Of a stretch of DNA of 64,000 bases, positions 12,592 through 24,674 are shown one piece after another. The position numbers and the translations under genes are program-made. Position 1 is the first letter of the stretch. Each line of letters starts with the position of its first letter. Where the stretch lies: contig JAKZZE010000001.1 in NCBI GenBank assembly GCA_024220505.1, forward strand, positions 1,302,001 through 1,366,000, written 5' to 3'. The notes under the pieces were generated by a model. The model was not told where the DNA came from, ran no database searches, and saw only the letters and a program-made list of their open reading frames with translations. This stretch comes from Rhizopus arrhizus. Its lineage: Eukaryota > Mucoromycota > Mucoromycetes > Mucorales > Rhizopodaceae.

Positions 12592-13279
12592 ATTATACTA
12601 TTTTTATTTATTTTAACTCCAATTCAATAAACCATCTTTTTACACAATTGAATTTTTTTTTAGAGTAACATCAAGTATAATTACTATCTTTAGTAACAAA
12701 GACAATAACCAGATCGACAAACAGTTACACAAAAGCTATGGATATTTAAAATAGAGAACTAGAATCAGGTATATTTTAATAAAAACCAAAATGCATATTT
12801 ATAAAATAAAAAAAAATATATAAAAAAAAATCAAAGGAGGTTTTATTACAAAGACTATAATTAAATACATACAAGAAAATAACTTGTTTTTGAGCAACGT
12901 GCACTTTGTACAACATTTCAAAAATAAATCAAGGGTAACTTTGTATGGAGATGACAAACGTTTTACATTTTCAAAATAGAATACTTGTCTTATCATTTAG
13001 GCGAATTATTTTACATACTTCTTTTTTTTTCATATGAAGAGGAAGAGTGATTTGATAGTTTTGTTAATTCAAGAAGATTGTCTTTTATTCAAATTTATTA
13101 GCATCACTTTTTATTCAATAAAACCTTGACATGTTTACTAAATATATAGCATACATTTATGATTAACTTGAACAAGTTTATAATTTAAATTTAATGATCC
13201 CTTTCGAATGCCATTTTGATATCAACTGCATTTAATTAAACAAAAATAGGACAAAAGGGATGTTTTATTTACTTGAGTA
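12592..13279. other. intergenic between convergent genes
   Basis: About 690 bases of AT-rich DNA between the 3' ends of the 12187 gene (plus strand) and CotH copy 2 (minus strand). Expected to hold both polyadenylation regions. No gene seen. Confidence 0.5.
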
Positions 13280-15167
13280 TCAATTTATAGATTTTAGCGA
13301 TAAACTCATATTGTGCACTTTAAAGAATTCAGTTGTATTTCGGTGAATAGCTTCAATCCATTCCTTTACACCTGCTAAAGAAATATGTCCTGTAGGTCCA
13401 TTCAACGCAATCTCGAATGGGATAACCTGAGTAATACGATCACTAAGATCATTAACTGTAGCATTATCAAACTCGATAGGACGATTTGTGCCAACATCTC
13501 TATCCTGTGCATTGGCACGCGAGTCAGGGTCAATGACAGCTACACGAACTAAAGATTGATCCCATACGACATCCTGTTTAATCATGCTCGCAATAGAATC
13601 AATGCGAGCAACTATCACATCCGGTTTCATCAACTGGGTATTGATATCTTGAAGGAGATGTTCATACCTTGCTTTAAATTTGCCTACTTTTAATATCTGA
13701 TTCATCAATGGTCGGTCATAGAGGCCTGGATAGGTGCTGTAATTGCCGCTCCACATCTCTGAGATTTTAAAGAGAGTGTTGCCAAATGTGAGGTCAAGAT
13801 CCGAAGGAATATAAATGAACTGGTTCATACGTTGAGGATTCTGATAAAGGTAATAATTATCTGCTAAGGCCATGTATCCATCTGAAAACCCAACTAACAC
13901 TTCAAGTGCAGCCCTAATCATAAACTTAATGTCTGCTTTCCCTGACTAATATTATAAACTTACGATCGAAGAAATGATTCAACATCAAGTTGCTGGTTCC
14001 AAGCATGAATGGTCTCTGAGCTATCAACAGTAGGTGCATTCGCAATAAACCTTGTAAAATCAATCAAGGCCGTCCAATTCACTTTATCACCATGGGTTGC
14101 CTCTTCTTCGATATTATACTGTCCCAGCTCATACAGTGTATGATTGGACATATAAGAAAGATCCGACATGACGTTTTGAGCAGCCGAATCAGGTGTCAGA
14201 TAGACTGCTTGATAAAGATATCCATTTTCATATGTCGTGTTCCCTTGATCAAATATATTGGCTAACCAAGGATTCTTGAAGGTATCCAAGATACCAAATA
14301 GTCCCAGTTCTTGATCATTCATAAACACGCGAACATAAGAAAACTCAGATGAAACAAGCCCCACAGATCGAACCATATTGAAAGCGACCTGTTCACGAAC
14401 ATAAGAAGGATCAATAGCCAAGGCACGTAACCGAACGTATCGGTATCCGTAAAGACTATCGCCATTTTTTAGCTTGAGCTTATAAGATAGTTTGGGCATC
14501 CATCGTGAAGATCGACCGGACAAGGAAATCTCGACATCTTCAAAACGGACTGCATCGAAAAGGGAGATGTAAGAGAGATTGGTCTGGACAGTGATATCGG
14601 CTGTGCTGTTTGTATTCATCTCATCAAGCTCAGTTTGGTTGCCGATGATATGGATCGTTGGTATCTGGTTGTCCTTGTGAAGATCGGAGCTTATTCTGTT
14701 GACAGAGCTCAACATGGAGTAGATCTGTGGTAACTGTACATTGTCGTGTATATTCCAGCTACGGTTGAAGAATTCATGTGGTGTGTTTTCGGTGACAGGT
14801 TGGCGTGTAAATGGCTCGATAAGCATACTGTCGTCACTAGAATAGACTTTGGCATATTGATAGCCCGTTTGAGCAGCGGGAGCCTTGACTGAGTAGATGA
14901 TGGGAAAGGTCGTGTTGGATTCGAGAATGTAGCTAACGTTGTCCACAACGACAGCCATTGACTTAAAGACAGTCTGGTTCAGTAAAGCAATGACATTGTA
15001 TTCAATGGTTGCATTGTTATCCTGAGCGTCGATGGAGGATACTGAAAGCAGTAATACAAGTACTAAAAAGTTAGAGAAAAGGTTAATCTACTTTTAGTTC
15101 TTTTCTTGTTGTTGTATGCACAAGCCTAAAAAGAATGCCTATTACATGTATGGATTATGGAAACCAT
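13280..15167 (-). CDS. cotH: CotH-type spore coat/cell-surface protein, copy 2
   Basis: Second CotH gene, 584 residues, convergent with copy 1. Exons on the minus strand: 15146-15167, 13964-15062, 13280-13913, with introns of 83 and 50 nt at the same phases as copy 1. The first exon (22 nt, MVSIIHT) is unrelated to that of copy 1 but splices in the same phase to LLVLLLSVSSIDA and again gives a good signal peptide. CotH core motifs are kept: WMPKLSYKLKL, DPSYVREQVAFNM, VFMNDQELGLFGIL, GFSDGYMALADNYYLYQ, PSDLDLTFGN. It lacks the Gly/Asn/Met-rich insertion of copy 1, and its C-terminal half is clearly diverged (roughly 60-65% by eye), while the first 160 residues are almost identical. Role as surface protein is inferred from the family. 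Confidence 0.88.
14578..15104 (-). repeat. near-identical 5' block shared by the two CotH genes (copy 2)
   Basis: Partner of 6197-6723 in inverted orientation, 527 bases with two mismatches seen. It forms a large inverted repeat with about 7.85 kb between arms. It carries only gene-internal sequence (intron tail and exon), with no transposon hallmarks. Confidence 0.9.
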
Positions 15168-15555
15168 TCTATACTTTCTGGTTATTGGAAAAAAAGAAGA
15201 AAATCAAATTCGTTGCATATATAGTAAAAAAAAAAGAAGCAAACAGTAACTGTCATAAAATGACGTTTTTTGTAGTAAACGAAACTGGTCTCATCTTCTC
15301 ATCTTTATTGGATCAAATCAAAAGGAAAAGAGACTCATCAATTTCTACGGTAGACAATACAATTTTCTTAAATTGTCTGTGCTTTATCATACAATAAAAA
15401 TAATGTGTACAAGTAATAGATCTGATTTTATAAATAATCATTCTTTTTTAGACTATTTAATCTTTTTGCGATTGTAATTAAAACACAGGATCTGACACCA
15501 AACGGGGTACATGTGTTAATGGAATAAACAGAAACTAAATAAAATACAGTCCAAA
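15168..15555. other. intergenic
   Basis: About 390 bases between CotH copy 2 and the 3' end of the tRNA methyltransferase gene, both on the minus strand. A frame at 15116-15397 on the plus strand is Lys-rich, overlaps the CotH first exon and looks spurious. Confidence 0.5.
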
Positions 15556-17512
15556 TTATGATTCTATTCGGATAAATTCAACCATTAATTCACAATGTTC
15601 TGTATGTGGAAATAAATCAATAGAAACTGCTCTTGAAGGTTTAAAAGGAAGTCCTTTAAAGCGATTAGAAGTAGGTCTACACAGACTATGTATTATGTTA
15701 GCTTATATATAAAGTATACCGTTTTTTTCCTACCCAATAAAATTTTGCATGGCTTGTTTAGCATCACAACTAATAAAGATGACTTTCTTAATCTGTGATG
15801 ATTCTCTAACAGCACGAATCACACTGCTATGAACACCATTTCTTGGTGGATCCAATACTGCAACAACTTCTTCATTTCTTTCATTGGCTACGATATCAAT
15901 CTTGTCTTCTACCTTATTTGCATAATAGTATGCATTAGTGATATCTATTGAATAGTTAATAAGCAAAATTCAACAATGAATACAATTAGTTTACTGTTTA
16001 TTTCAGCATTTGCTTTAGCATCCACAATAGCTTCAGGTATCATTTCAATTCCAATCACTTTATCTACTGATTTCGCCATCGTGATACCGATAGTACCTGT
16101 ACCACAGCAAAGATCAAGCAGTGTTGTCTTTTTCTCTTTATTAATATTACACCACTCTGCACATTTAGAATACAATAGCTCTGTGGCTGGTGTATTCACT
16201 TGAAAGAAGGCACTACTTGAGATACGGAACCTGCAACCCAAGAGTTCCTCATAAACATAGCCATCACCAATCAATATTTCTGTATGCCCTTTATCTGTAA
16301 TACCATTTGAATCACCATCCCAAGTTTGCAACAGCAAAGTGGTTGTATTTATCGTTTGCTTTAATCCGTTCCAATAGTTTATTATCCTTTCTTTTTCCTG
16401 TATTAATTGTTGATCGCTGAGCTCAGTTGTTCTTAATTGGATTAATATCATGACTATACAGCAGTAAGATCAGTCGCTATACCCTCTCTATTACAACTTA
16501 CTGTCGCCTGTTGTTTGTGTTTTAGTCATGATTGATCTCCAAACACCTGTCTTCGATACTCTGTCATATACTTCATATTCTGAATCCCTTATGTATTCCT
16601 GATATACAGTGAATAGAAGATATAAAACCTATCATCGATTACCTTCATTTTTTTTGCTATTTCTTTTGCCTTTTCAGAAACATGTAAACATTCATTGGGA
16701 TCCAATACAGAAGTGATACCATCACGATATTGACCTAATAGGAACCCAACTGTCCTTTCACCATTTAAATCTTTACCTATAGTAAATTCACATTTTGTTC
16801 TGTATTCTTTTATAATAGGTGAATGAATTGGATCCAATATTTCATATACGTTATTTTCTCTAAAAAGGATAGTTAGCATTTATCCTCTCTTCTTATTTTG
16901 GTTACCTATCATTAGTCCAAGCTAATTGATTTCTTGCCGCATCATTTAAATCAGGTAAAGTATTCAATTTCTTTTTTAAGCTATTTAAGTAACGTATTCC
17001 ACTTTTATGTTTCTTTGCTACTTGTTCTTCATAAGCTAACCTAAATAATGTTAAATATGGATGTGTTTAACTCTATTTGTTATTTACTTGTAAAGTGGCG
17101 TTACTTGATCTGCCAGCATTTCTGCTGGTGTTCTTAAATCTTCTTTTTCTTCTTGCTCGCTTTCTTTTTTCTTTTTTGTTTCGAACCTTGCTCTGAATGC
17201 TTCTTCTGATACCTTAGTATATTCTGTTACTAGCACTCTCTTTTTAAACTCTCGTCCATCAATTTTCATCATGGCTGCTTTTGCTGCCTCTTCTGTCTAC
17301 TATGACATATTATCATATATGTTACGTGCCATTTTTTATTTATTTATTTTTTTTACCTCAAAGTTTAAATAAGCATAATCCCACTTGGGTGCCTTTTTAA
17401 ACTTGTGCAAGTCAAGGGTGTCAAATAATTTTTTTATTGAGCTCATTTCATGTTTTGGTAAACCCAACACCTTGACTCTATAAATAAATGCTTCTTTGCA
17501 GACCAAAGACAT
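15556..17512 (-). CDS. TRM2: tRNA (uracil-5-)-methyltransferase, TRM2/TRMT2A type
   Basis: Eight-exon gene for 537 residues, a SAM-dependent enzyme that makes m5U54 (ribothymidine) in the T loop of tRNA. Exons (minus): 17357-17512, 17088-17296, 16906-17040, 16643-16859, 16502-16598, 15995-16453, 15734-15944, 15556-15685; introns 44-60 nt, all in phase. N-terminal RRM-like part (KAPKWDYAYLNFE, MMKIDGREFKKRV) as in TRMT2A, then the central domain with EYRTKCEFTIG and VGFLLGQYR. The methyltransferase core shows FFQVN, the SAM loop LLDLCCGTGTIG, DPPRNGVH, and the catalytic cysteine in FISCDAKQAMQNF; the C-terminus has LCRPTSNRFKG and DLFPHTEHCELMV. Introns interrupt nearly every domain, so single frames look broken, but the spliced product is complete. 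Confidence 0.92.
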
Positions 17513-18186
17513 TTTCCCTTATTTTTATTGTTAAAATAGTGTTGCTTAAAACAAAAGAGCAATTTACCTAAAAGCGATTTGAACATAAAAAAAAAACCGC
17601 ATGTCTACTTTGACAGATTTCTCTGTTTGTGTGGTTAAAAAAACTGCAACTCCGACATTCTCTACAAACAAAATTTTCTCCTTTTCCTTTTTATAGCAAC
17701 AAGAAGAATTATAAGCTTTTTTATTATTAATAGTGATTATTGAATTAGAAAAAAGAGATAATTGTAGTTAATTGGTATTGCTTTACTTTATGAAATAGTT
17801 AATGTTGAGTTAAATATTATTTTAACTATTTTTTATACAAGATCCGTGGTTTAATTTATTGCAGAGTTTATTTAATGTAGCACAAAAACAGATGCTAATA
17901 AACAATGCTTAATCTTCTATTGTTTAACCATAAATCAGTTTAGAATTCATTTTAAACGGAGTTTACTTAAATAGCACAAGGGAAATAAACCTCAAATTGA
18001 TTTCTTTTTTTTTTCCTTTTATTCTTTATTTCCTTTGCTTTTTTATTATCAAATAGAGAAAGAAAGAAAGAGAAATACACTTTATGTTCTTTTAAATACC
18101 TTTTTACTGTATATACCACTCTTATTCTCTTCTTCTTTCTTCTTCTATCAACTCCTCTCCTTTTTTATTATTAATCTATAAACAAA
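17513..18186. other. divergent intergenic (bidirectional promoter region)
   Basis: About 670 bases between divergently transcribed genes (TRM2-like, minus; unknown gene, plus). AT-rich with GA/CT-rich segments at 18055-18075 and 18120-18165, just before the plus-strand start. Likely holds both promoters. No other gene seen. Confidence 0.5.
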
Positions 18187-19405
18187 ATGGCTACAACAAC
18201 TACTATTCAACATAATCATCCAATTTCATTAGTAGTTGATGATGATGATGATGAGAATATTGCTTTATCAAACTATTTAACTAAATCATTCCAGGTAACA
18301 CAATCAACTCTTTATTTGGTTATTTTATTATAAATAAAATTATGCACTTGCTTATTAACAATAAAACGTGTTTTTATTATTACTATATTATTATTATTAT
18401 AGCCTCAACAAAAACAAGAACTTTGGTTACAATCAAAGCAACAACAACAAACTTATGTCAATTATAAACAACAAAGAAGACCTCGTACTCTTCAAATGCA
18501 AAAATCAAACTCTACTCCTATTCCTTCTAATCGTTCAACAATATCACAACAACCACAACGTAGACCATCTATGGCATCTTCAATTGAATCAGATGCTTCT
18601 ACAACTTCAAAGGTTTCATTGTCAAAAAGACTTAGAAAAGTATTTAGTATGAGTAATATTAGATCAAGTAAAGATCTATCAACGCTCAAGGAAATAAATG
18701 GTTCTATTGTCTCTATTCCTTCCTCTCTTTCTTCAACAGATAGCAGACCATCTTTAAGAAGAAGATCCATTGCTTCTCTTTCAAGTTTATTTCAAAAGCA
18801 TTCAATACAAGAAGAACAAGAAACAGTGGAAAATAAAAATAAACCTGGATTAAGAGTAGATGTTAAACAAAGAAAGAAAGGTAAAATAAACAAGAGTTAC
18901 TTTATTATTATTTACACATCAAGTAGGAATTAACAATGATAATCACAACACTGTCACTCCTGATTCTCCTAATTCAGCCATCTCTTCTCGTTCTTTTACT
19001 CGGCTACCTCCCCCTGTGATTACCAATCAAAGATTTATCGAAGCACTTCCTTCACCCACGCCTTCCTCCTCTTCCTCCTCTTCCCATGAACTCAAAAAAC
19101 CCCACGCAGTCGGTTTACATTATGGTATCGGCTTACACGCCTCACCGAAATTGAGACCAGCTGCTTCTTCCTCTTCAAGCTCACTTGTCATTAATGAAAA
19201 GAGAAAAATACAATTTTGCACAACAATTCAAGTACACGAGACATTTTCTGCTCTTGATTATGATCGTCGTTGTAATCCAAATGCTACTTGCCAGAAATTA
19301 ACACCAGTGATTGCAATGAAGGTTAAACAAGAATTGAACGAATACAAATTGTCTGAAATGGAAGTTCATGTAGAAAGTAGACAATACACTCACTTTTTTT
19401 TATAA
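18187..19405 (+). CDS. conserved low-complexity protein with C-terminal YDRR...YTHFF module
   Basis: Three exons (18187-18294, 18403-18880, 18927-19405) give 354 residues. N-terminus has an Asp run, then Gln-rich, Ser/Arg-rich (KRLRKVFSMSNIRSS, RPSLRRRSIASLSS: possible kinase sites of RxxS type) and poly-Ser segments. The C-terminal 75 residues are conserved in style among fungal regulators: KIQFCTTIQVHETFSALDYD-RR, ATCQKLTPVIAMKVKQELN, EMEVH and YTHFF at the end. I recall this module from uncharacterised fungal proteins but cannot name a function. KIQF is compatible with a PP1 RVxF site (speculative). The VxF..TI...ET[YF]S motif recurs in the 12187 gene. Confidence 0.75.
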
Positions 19406-19962
19406 TAAATGCATCAGAACCTTTCACAGGATTTCCCCCAAATTATTCGCCATTTGAAATTATGATGAATTAGCTGAGATTTTTCATTTTGTCGTGTTAA
19501 ATAAAACAACTGACCATTTTATTTTTTATCTTGTTGCTTTATATAAGCTTATTATTCTTTTTAACAAAGATAAATGACCTATTCGACTAGAAAAGTCATA
19601 AAGAGAAGTAGATTTGTAAGCTTCTGTTAGTCAATCAGATATGGTTTCACCTTTGTTGCAATGATTTCTGTAAATGGATGTTTTAATTGGTTTCACTATT
19701 CTTCAATAGGGTTTAATAATGAAAGAAGTGTCTATAACTAGATTACATCCTTTATATGCTGTTTGACAAGCGAATTATTATAATGTGGTCATTTTGCATG
19801 GATTACAAATCAAAAACAAAACGCGACTTTTTAAAAGAGGTAAATATTCTTATGGCTTTTAAGCATCTAAACTTACACGAAATACATCATGTTCAAATCA
19901 TAACAAAAGAAATTAATTGGAAGTTCTGAAATACACATAAGAAAACGAGAAAGATGCGATCA

Positions 19963-19999
<37 letters not shown>

Positions 20000-20115
20000 C
20001 CTTTAACGCATTGAAAAAGCAAGATAGGAACGAAAACAATCTGACTTTGATGAGAATTGGCAAAGAACTTCAAAACTTGGCATTGCCTTTTGCCCATTAA
20101 AAAGAACCTTTAAAA

Positions 20116-20335
20116 TATTCAAATGCTTTGTAATTATTTGAATAAAGTAATAGCTTTTGTCTCTGCCAAATGTTATTTAAAGAGCTATTGAAAGGATTTG
20201 AGTCATGCCAAATTATGAAATCCTTTGCTGATTGGGTTGAAATGTTTTGCCAAATATCTAAAGTCGTTTGCCAACTGAGTTGAAAATTTTCTGCCAACTT
20301 CATGTAAAAGCTTTGCTAATCCTAGCAAAAATTCT
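20116..20335. repeat. degenerate tandem repeat, period about 22 bp
   Basis: Units beginning TTTGC or a one-to-two-base variant lie at about 20204, 20224, 20246, 20267, 20290 and 20312, spacings 20-23. A typical unit reads TTTGCCAAxTxxxTTGAAA. Earlier, weaker units reach back to about 20116. The array sits between a T35 tract on the left and an A27 tract on the right. Period is not a multiple of three, so it is not a protein repeat. Confidence 0.5.
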
Positions 20336-21285
20336 AGTACACATTTGTATATAAAGCTCGTGTAAACTGCAAAAAAAAAAAAAAAAAAAAAAAAAAAGAG
20401 AGAGAGGTGATGCAAAGAAGATGATCGTGTTAGGATTTCAATGGAGGTTTATCTTAAGTTTTTATGATTATTACTTTTTTTCTACTGTTGAATTGAATAG
20501 GTTATTGCGATTCAATGGAAAAAGGAGAGTGCATAATTTTATTTTGTCATACAAAGATCATATTATTAATTTACTCTTAATAAACTTTAATTCTCAAGTA
20601 TTACTGCGATTCCTTTTATTGCAAACCATTCTATTCATAACCTACTTCCCCACCCTGTTTTATTAATAGTAAAATCTGTATTTTGGGAGAGCAGTACGAA
20701 GCTGGTCAAAGTGGTTGTCTGATAAAAATAGTGCTAAATATTATTTGCTCATTCTTTACTTGTACAAATAACGTGGTTTCTTTTCAACTTGAAGAAAATT
20801 GATTGCCAGACCTATTTTTTTAATGAATAACTCCATTCGTATGTAAATCTAAATCTACCTGTATACAAGCCAATTGGAAGCTCAACATTGGGTCATGAAC
20901 TATAGCGTAAAGATTGTGCTTTTTTTCAGTATCTGAAGAAGAAAAAAGTTGAACCTGAATAATGCTATATACAGATAATATCAAATACACACTGCGGTTA
21001 CCTGTTCCCTAACCTTAATCCTATTGGATGCACTGTATAAAGGGTCATCAAAGGGTTGGATTGGATGCTAATTGCCAGAATAGAGAATCTAAATGATAGG
21101 GGTAAGAGGCTCACCTTACTATAGTTCGAGAAGGTTTTTAAAAACAACTTATCCATATCAAATAAGTTCACTACTTGAGGGAGATATTTGGTTCTTGTCA
21201 TGTTTAACCGTATTTCTATAATTTATTTCAGTTAGAAGGCATCAGTCGCCAGAGTTGACTATTGTCAATCTCTCATTAAATAAAC

Positions 21286-21289
<4 letters not shown>

Positions 21290-21331
<42 letters not shown>
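21290..21331. repeat. T42 homopolymer
   Basis: Uninterrupted run of 42 T, the longest homopolymer in the window. Could be the tail of a retro-inserted sequence on the minus strand or a nucleosome-free element; no adjacent coding remnant was recognised. Confidence 0.9.
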
Positions 21332-22041
21332 CAAAAATAAATAAATAAATTATATACAATTAACTTTCTATTGCTTTCATTTAAAAAAATGACGAGAGAA
21401 TAAGATGTGTATTTTTAGAATAACACATTTGCCTATGCATAAGATCTCTTTGAAATTATATACTATTTGAAACTATGAATGACAGGTTGAGATTGTTCAG
21501 TTTGCCAAATCAAACGAATAATTGGTTAGCTGAGAAGTTTGATCTTTATTGTTTGCGTCTTCTTATTAAAGATGTCTGTTTCTAAATTAGGACACCAAGT
21601 TTTTAGATTCTTTACAATCATAATCTAGCACATTCTTTATAAAGTATCCTCAATGATAAGTCAGGATTTGACAAGAAAGAGAATTAGTGTAAAATAAGCT
21701 ATTACTATTGCTCATATGCAGTATGAGCATACAATATAAAGTATTATGTATTCCTTTGATAGTACAGATCATCTTCTACAGACCTTGGAGGCAGGCAAAT
21801 CTTATGTTTATTCGTAACAAATATGCTGTTTGCTTTTTCTACACTAATCCTCGTCGACTTATAAATTTGGCATATAATGAAACTTAGCTTTGTCTATCAT
21901 TTTTAGGATTTGAGGTTTCTTTTTATGATAATCGTCATGCTTTTGCTTTTAAGCAAACTTTTAGTTTGTAACTTTTTTAAAAAATTGGGTTCAGCTTAAA
22001 GCAGAACTATTGTTTCACACGCACACACTTTTATTCCATCC

Positions 22042-22438
22042 ATGTCAACACCTAACCATATAGCAGAAAAAATATTAAATCTAAAGAATGAACAAGACAT
22101 TGCGACAATTTCGAGAGATCAAGATGAATGGTACGATAAAGACTTCACGCAAAAAAAATATAATAATAATAAAAAATTCATTTCAAACATTTAGCCTTGA
22201 TGCTTACAGAGATTCCGAAAAGAGATTAGAAGCATTCAACAAATTTAGTAAAGCAAGATACCAAGATATATATCAACATTTTGAACAGCATACCAAGTTG
22301 TTAAAGCAAATGAAAAAAGACATGAATTCAGTATTCACAAAACTTAGAAAAATCAAAAGTCAATTGAATGAAGCATATCCCGAGCAATATAAAGCTGTCA
22401 TAGACAAGTATCCTCCTCCTGTCATTGAAAACGATTAA
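22042..22438 (+). CDS. KXD1: KxDL domain protein, BORC/BLOC-1-related subunit (KXD1-like)
   Basis: Two exons (22042-22130 and 22195-22438) encode 110 residues. The start at 22042 (MSTPNHIAEKI) is chosen because its frame splices to DECLDAYRDSEKRLEAF in phase; a downstream ATG at 22088 is out of frame with the conserved part. The body is one long amphipathic helix with RLEAFNKFSKARYQDIYQHF, HTKLLKQMKKDMNSVF and KLRKIKSQL, matching the KxDL family, whose name comes from the K-x-D-L segment (here KKDM). Members are coiled-coil subunits of BORC in animals and of the endosomal BLOC-1 complex in yeast and help position or mature endolysosomes. Complex membership is inferred. It is convergent with the RhoGAP gene. 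Confidence 0.82.
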
Positions 22439-22753
22439 TTCTTGTGCTTTTGTATAATTTGTGTATTAATTCATACACAATTAAATCAGTTTAATGTCCA
22501 TATACTTTTATTGATTTTTTTAATACAGTTCTGGATGAATGTATCATTTCTTATTAAAGCCAAAAAAAAAAAACGAAATTCGTTGATAGTTACTATAATT
22601 CGTAAAAGGAACAATTTGTATATTTGCATTATTGACTACAGTCTTAAATACATGTCGTCAACTTTTTTTCGAGCACTACAAGGCGTCTTACGCAAAGTTT
22701 GGGAGTACAAGTGAATAGAAAAAAGAAAAAAAGGTTTTTAATTTGGGCTATAT
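22439..22753. other. 3' intergenic between convergent genes
   Basis: About 315 bases between the stops of the KXD1-like gene and the RhoGAP gene. AT-rich; nothing else recognised. Confidence 0.5.
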
Positions 22754-23929
22754 TTAAAAAATCGGCTCGAAATTAATGAACCCCATGGTACTATTACTAT
22801 TACTATTGTCATTATATAAATATAACTTTGAATGACGAAGACTTTTATCGTTGGATTCCTATTGAGATAGCTTAGAAAACACAAGTCTTTATCATTGTTA
22901 TGTATCTTACAGCAAAATGTAAACAACTGTTTACTTTTGTGTCTGGAATGTCTTCTTTTTTATATTTTGTCATTGTTGTAAACACTTCTGGATACGCCAT
23001 CATAAACTCAAATATCTTGACCCACGTATTACTTTCTTTCATCAGGTCCAATTGTAATAAATCACTTGGTTGATAAAGAATCAGTGACATGCTATTCTTG
23101 TTATAAAACCAACTATTTTTATGATGCTGTCGTCCAACTTTTCGTTTGATAGCGCTTACTATCAATTTCCTTGCTTTTGTGAAAAAATCATGGTGTTTAT
23201 TGTTGATAACCACCGGAAGTGATGAACAAGAAGATGACCCGCTTTGGTGTTGTTCACTTTTCGAAGGCATCAATTGAGCGACACCGTCCAATCGTACGCA
23301 GGTGGGAGCAAAGATTATGGCGAGTGAATTCAAAGACATGTGGTTCTGATCTTGATATTGTTGAATGATGACCGCAATTTCGATAAGATATTGCAATAAG
23401 TGAAGGTGTTCATGAGGTAGTTGTTTGCATGCTTCTTTTAAACGTTTTTCAATAATTTCTTTTGTAAATTTTTCTTCATCTATACCAGTATGCTTAATAC
23501 ACATGTAAGTTCACACAATATATTTACCGAAGGCGGAAAGAAAACATTTTTGATATTGTTTTGGAATGACAGGTTCAGGCAACTGTTGAAGATAACGTTT
23601 GAGTAAACCAGCTACTGAATGACAATTTGTATTTTCAGGAAGTTTAATCTCAAATGGATCCTCAGTTGTTTCAAATTGTTTTTGTAATTGATTGATAACG
23701 GCAGCAGAACCTGACTTACGGAAGATACCTTCAAGCTGTAATCCTAGATAAACAAATGAACAATTGTTTCTTTTTTGAATTTAGAAATCATACGCATACC
23801 ATTTCTTTGGATTTCACTAAAACATCGAGCAAGTATTCCAGGTATACATAAACCGGAAGAAGTTCTAACACTTGACCGAGCTAAAGCGGTAACAAGAGGT
23901 GATCCAAATAATGGAAGTGTCTGAACCAT
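22754..23929 (-). CDS. small RhoGAP-domain protein
   Basis: Four exons on the minus strand (23800-23929, 23528-23743, 22911-23479, 22754-22858) give 339 residues. The protein is almost entirely a RhoGAP domain, which speeds GTP hydrolysis by Rho-family GTPases. It opens with LFGSPLVTALARSS and IPGILARCFSEI, then LEGIFRKSG with the arginine finger at about Arg52, LPEPVIP, HLHLLQYLIEI and NSLAIIFAPTCVR. A Ser-rich and Lys/Arg-rich loop follows (about 225-275). The last intron (22859-22910) is optional: unspliced, the frame stops at 22872; spliced, it adds 35 residues. Upstream sequence has no obvious extra exon, but a longer N-terminus cannot be excluded. Confidence 0.85.
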
Positions 23930-24674
23930 AGCAAAAAGTAAGAAGAAGAAGAAGAAGAAGAAAAAAGAGAGAGAATTGTTATAGTAAAAGGAAAAAAGAA
24001 ATATATAAAAGAATGTTGCTTTTTCATTTCAATCCAACAGGATACTTGATTTTTTTTTTTTTTTTTTTTTTTCACTGAAACTTTTTCTATTTCTTTCTTT
24101 TTGCTATGTATCAATCCCTTTTTACCTAGCAAGTTCTCTCTAAATTACAGGTGCATGTATGTTTAGATTGCTCTATATTTTTGATCACTTGTCTTTTTTG
24201 ATCTGTCGGAGGAATTTTGCTTTATTTTAAAATCACTTTTTACCTTAAAAATAAAAGTAAAAAAATAAAATAAAACAAAAAGTGTGAAACATTTAGGAAA
24301 ACAAATTAAGGGAAATAAGGTATTCTATTGTAATAATAAAGTAATAGAAATGGAATTGGCTTTTTTGCTTTTCAGTAAATGTTAATTGATCTATTTGTTT
24401 TATCATGAATTTTCATATGTATTCTTAATAAAACATATGAAATCAAATGATTCTAAAATACAAAATATACCAAATGTATTGCTTAAGCTCTCCTTTCCCC
24501 TCGAGAAATGTAGTCCTCTGTTTCCATTGTTTAATAAACCGTGTTTCTTTATCCAAGCAGCTCCTTTTCAATATCAGCATTTATTTGATTGGTCAGATTA
24601 AACCAGTAAAAAAAATTTTTATTTTTCAGAGAAGGCGCGGAACCTAATTATTCCTTCTCTTTCTTTATATTATT
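23930..24674. other. divergent intergenic region
   Basis: About 745 bases between the RhoGAP gene (minus) and eS19 (plus). Contains T22 (24051-24072), GA-rich DNA near 23940-23965 and, close to the eS19 start, GAAGGCGCGGAACC, a relatively GC-rich patch that may be part of the ribosomal-protein promoter. No gene seen. Confidence 0.5.

Larger units (their letters stand above)
19406..22041. other. long intergenic region with homopolymers and a degenerate tandem repeat
   Basis: About 2.6 kb without a supported gene. Holds T35 (19965-19999), A27 (20371-20397), T42 (21290-21331) and the degenerate 22-bp repeat listed separately. Several short frames here (20097-20303 minus, 20421-20666 plus, 20998-21201 minus) lack starts in good context and show no family motif. 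Confidence 0.55.

Noticed and set aside
6197..15104. The CotH inverted block as terminal repeats of a large transposon
   Set aside because: The arms are gene-internal exon and intron sequence with no target duplication, and the interior holds ordinary cellular genes.
22875..23504. RhoGAP gene ending unspliced at 22872
   Set aside because: Not excluded, but the GTAAGA donor, branch-like CTAAG and in-phase acceptor favour the spliced 35-residue extension.
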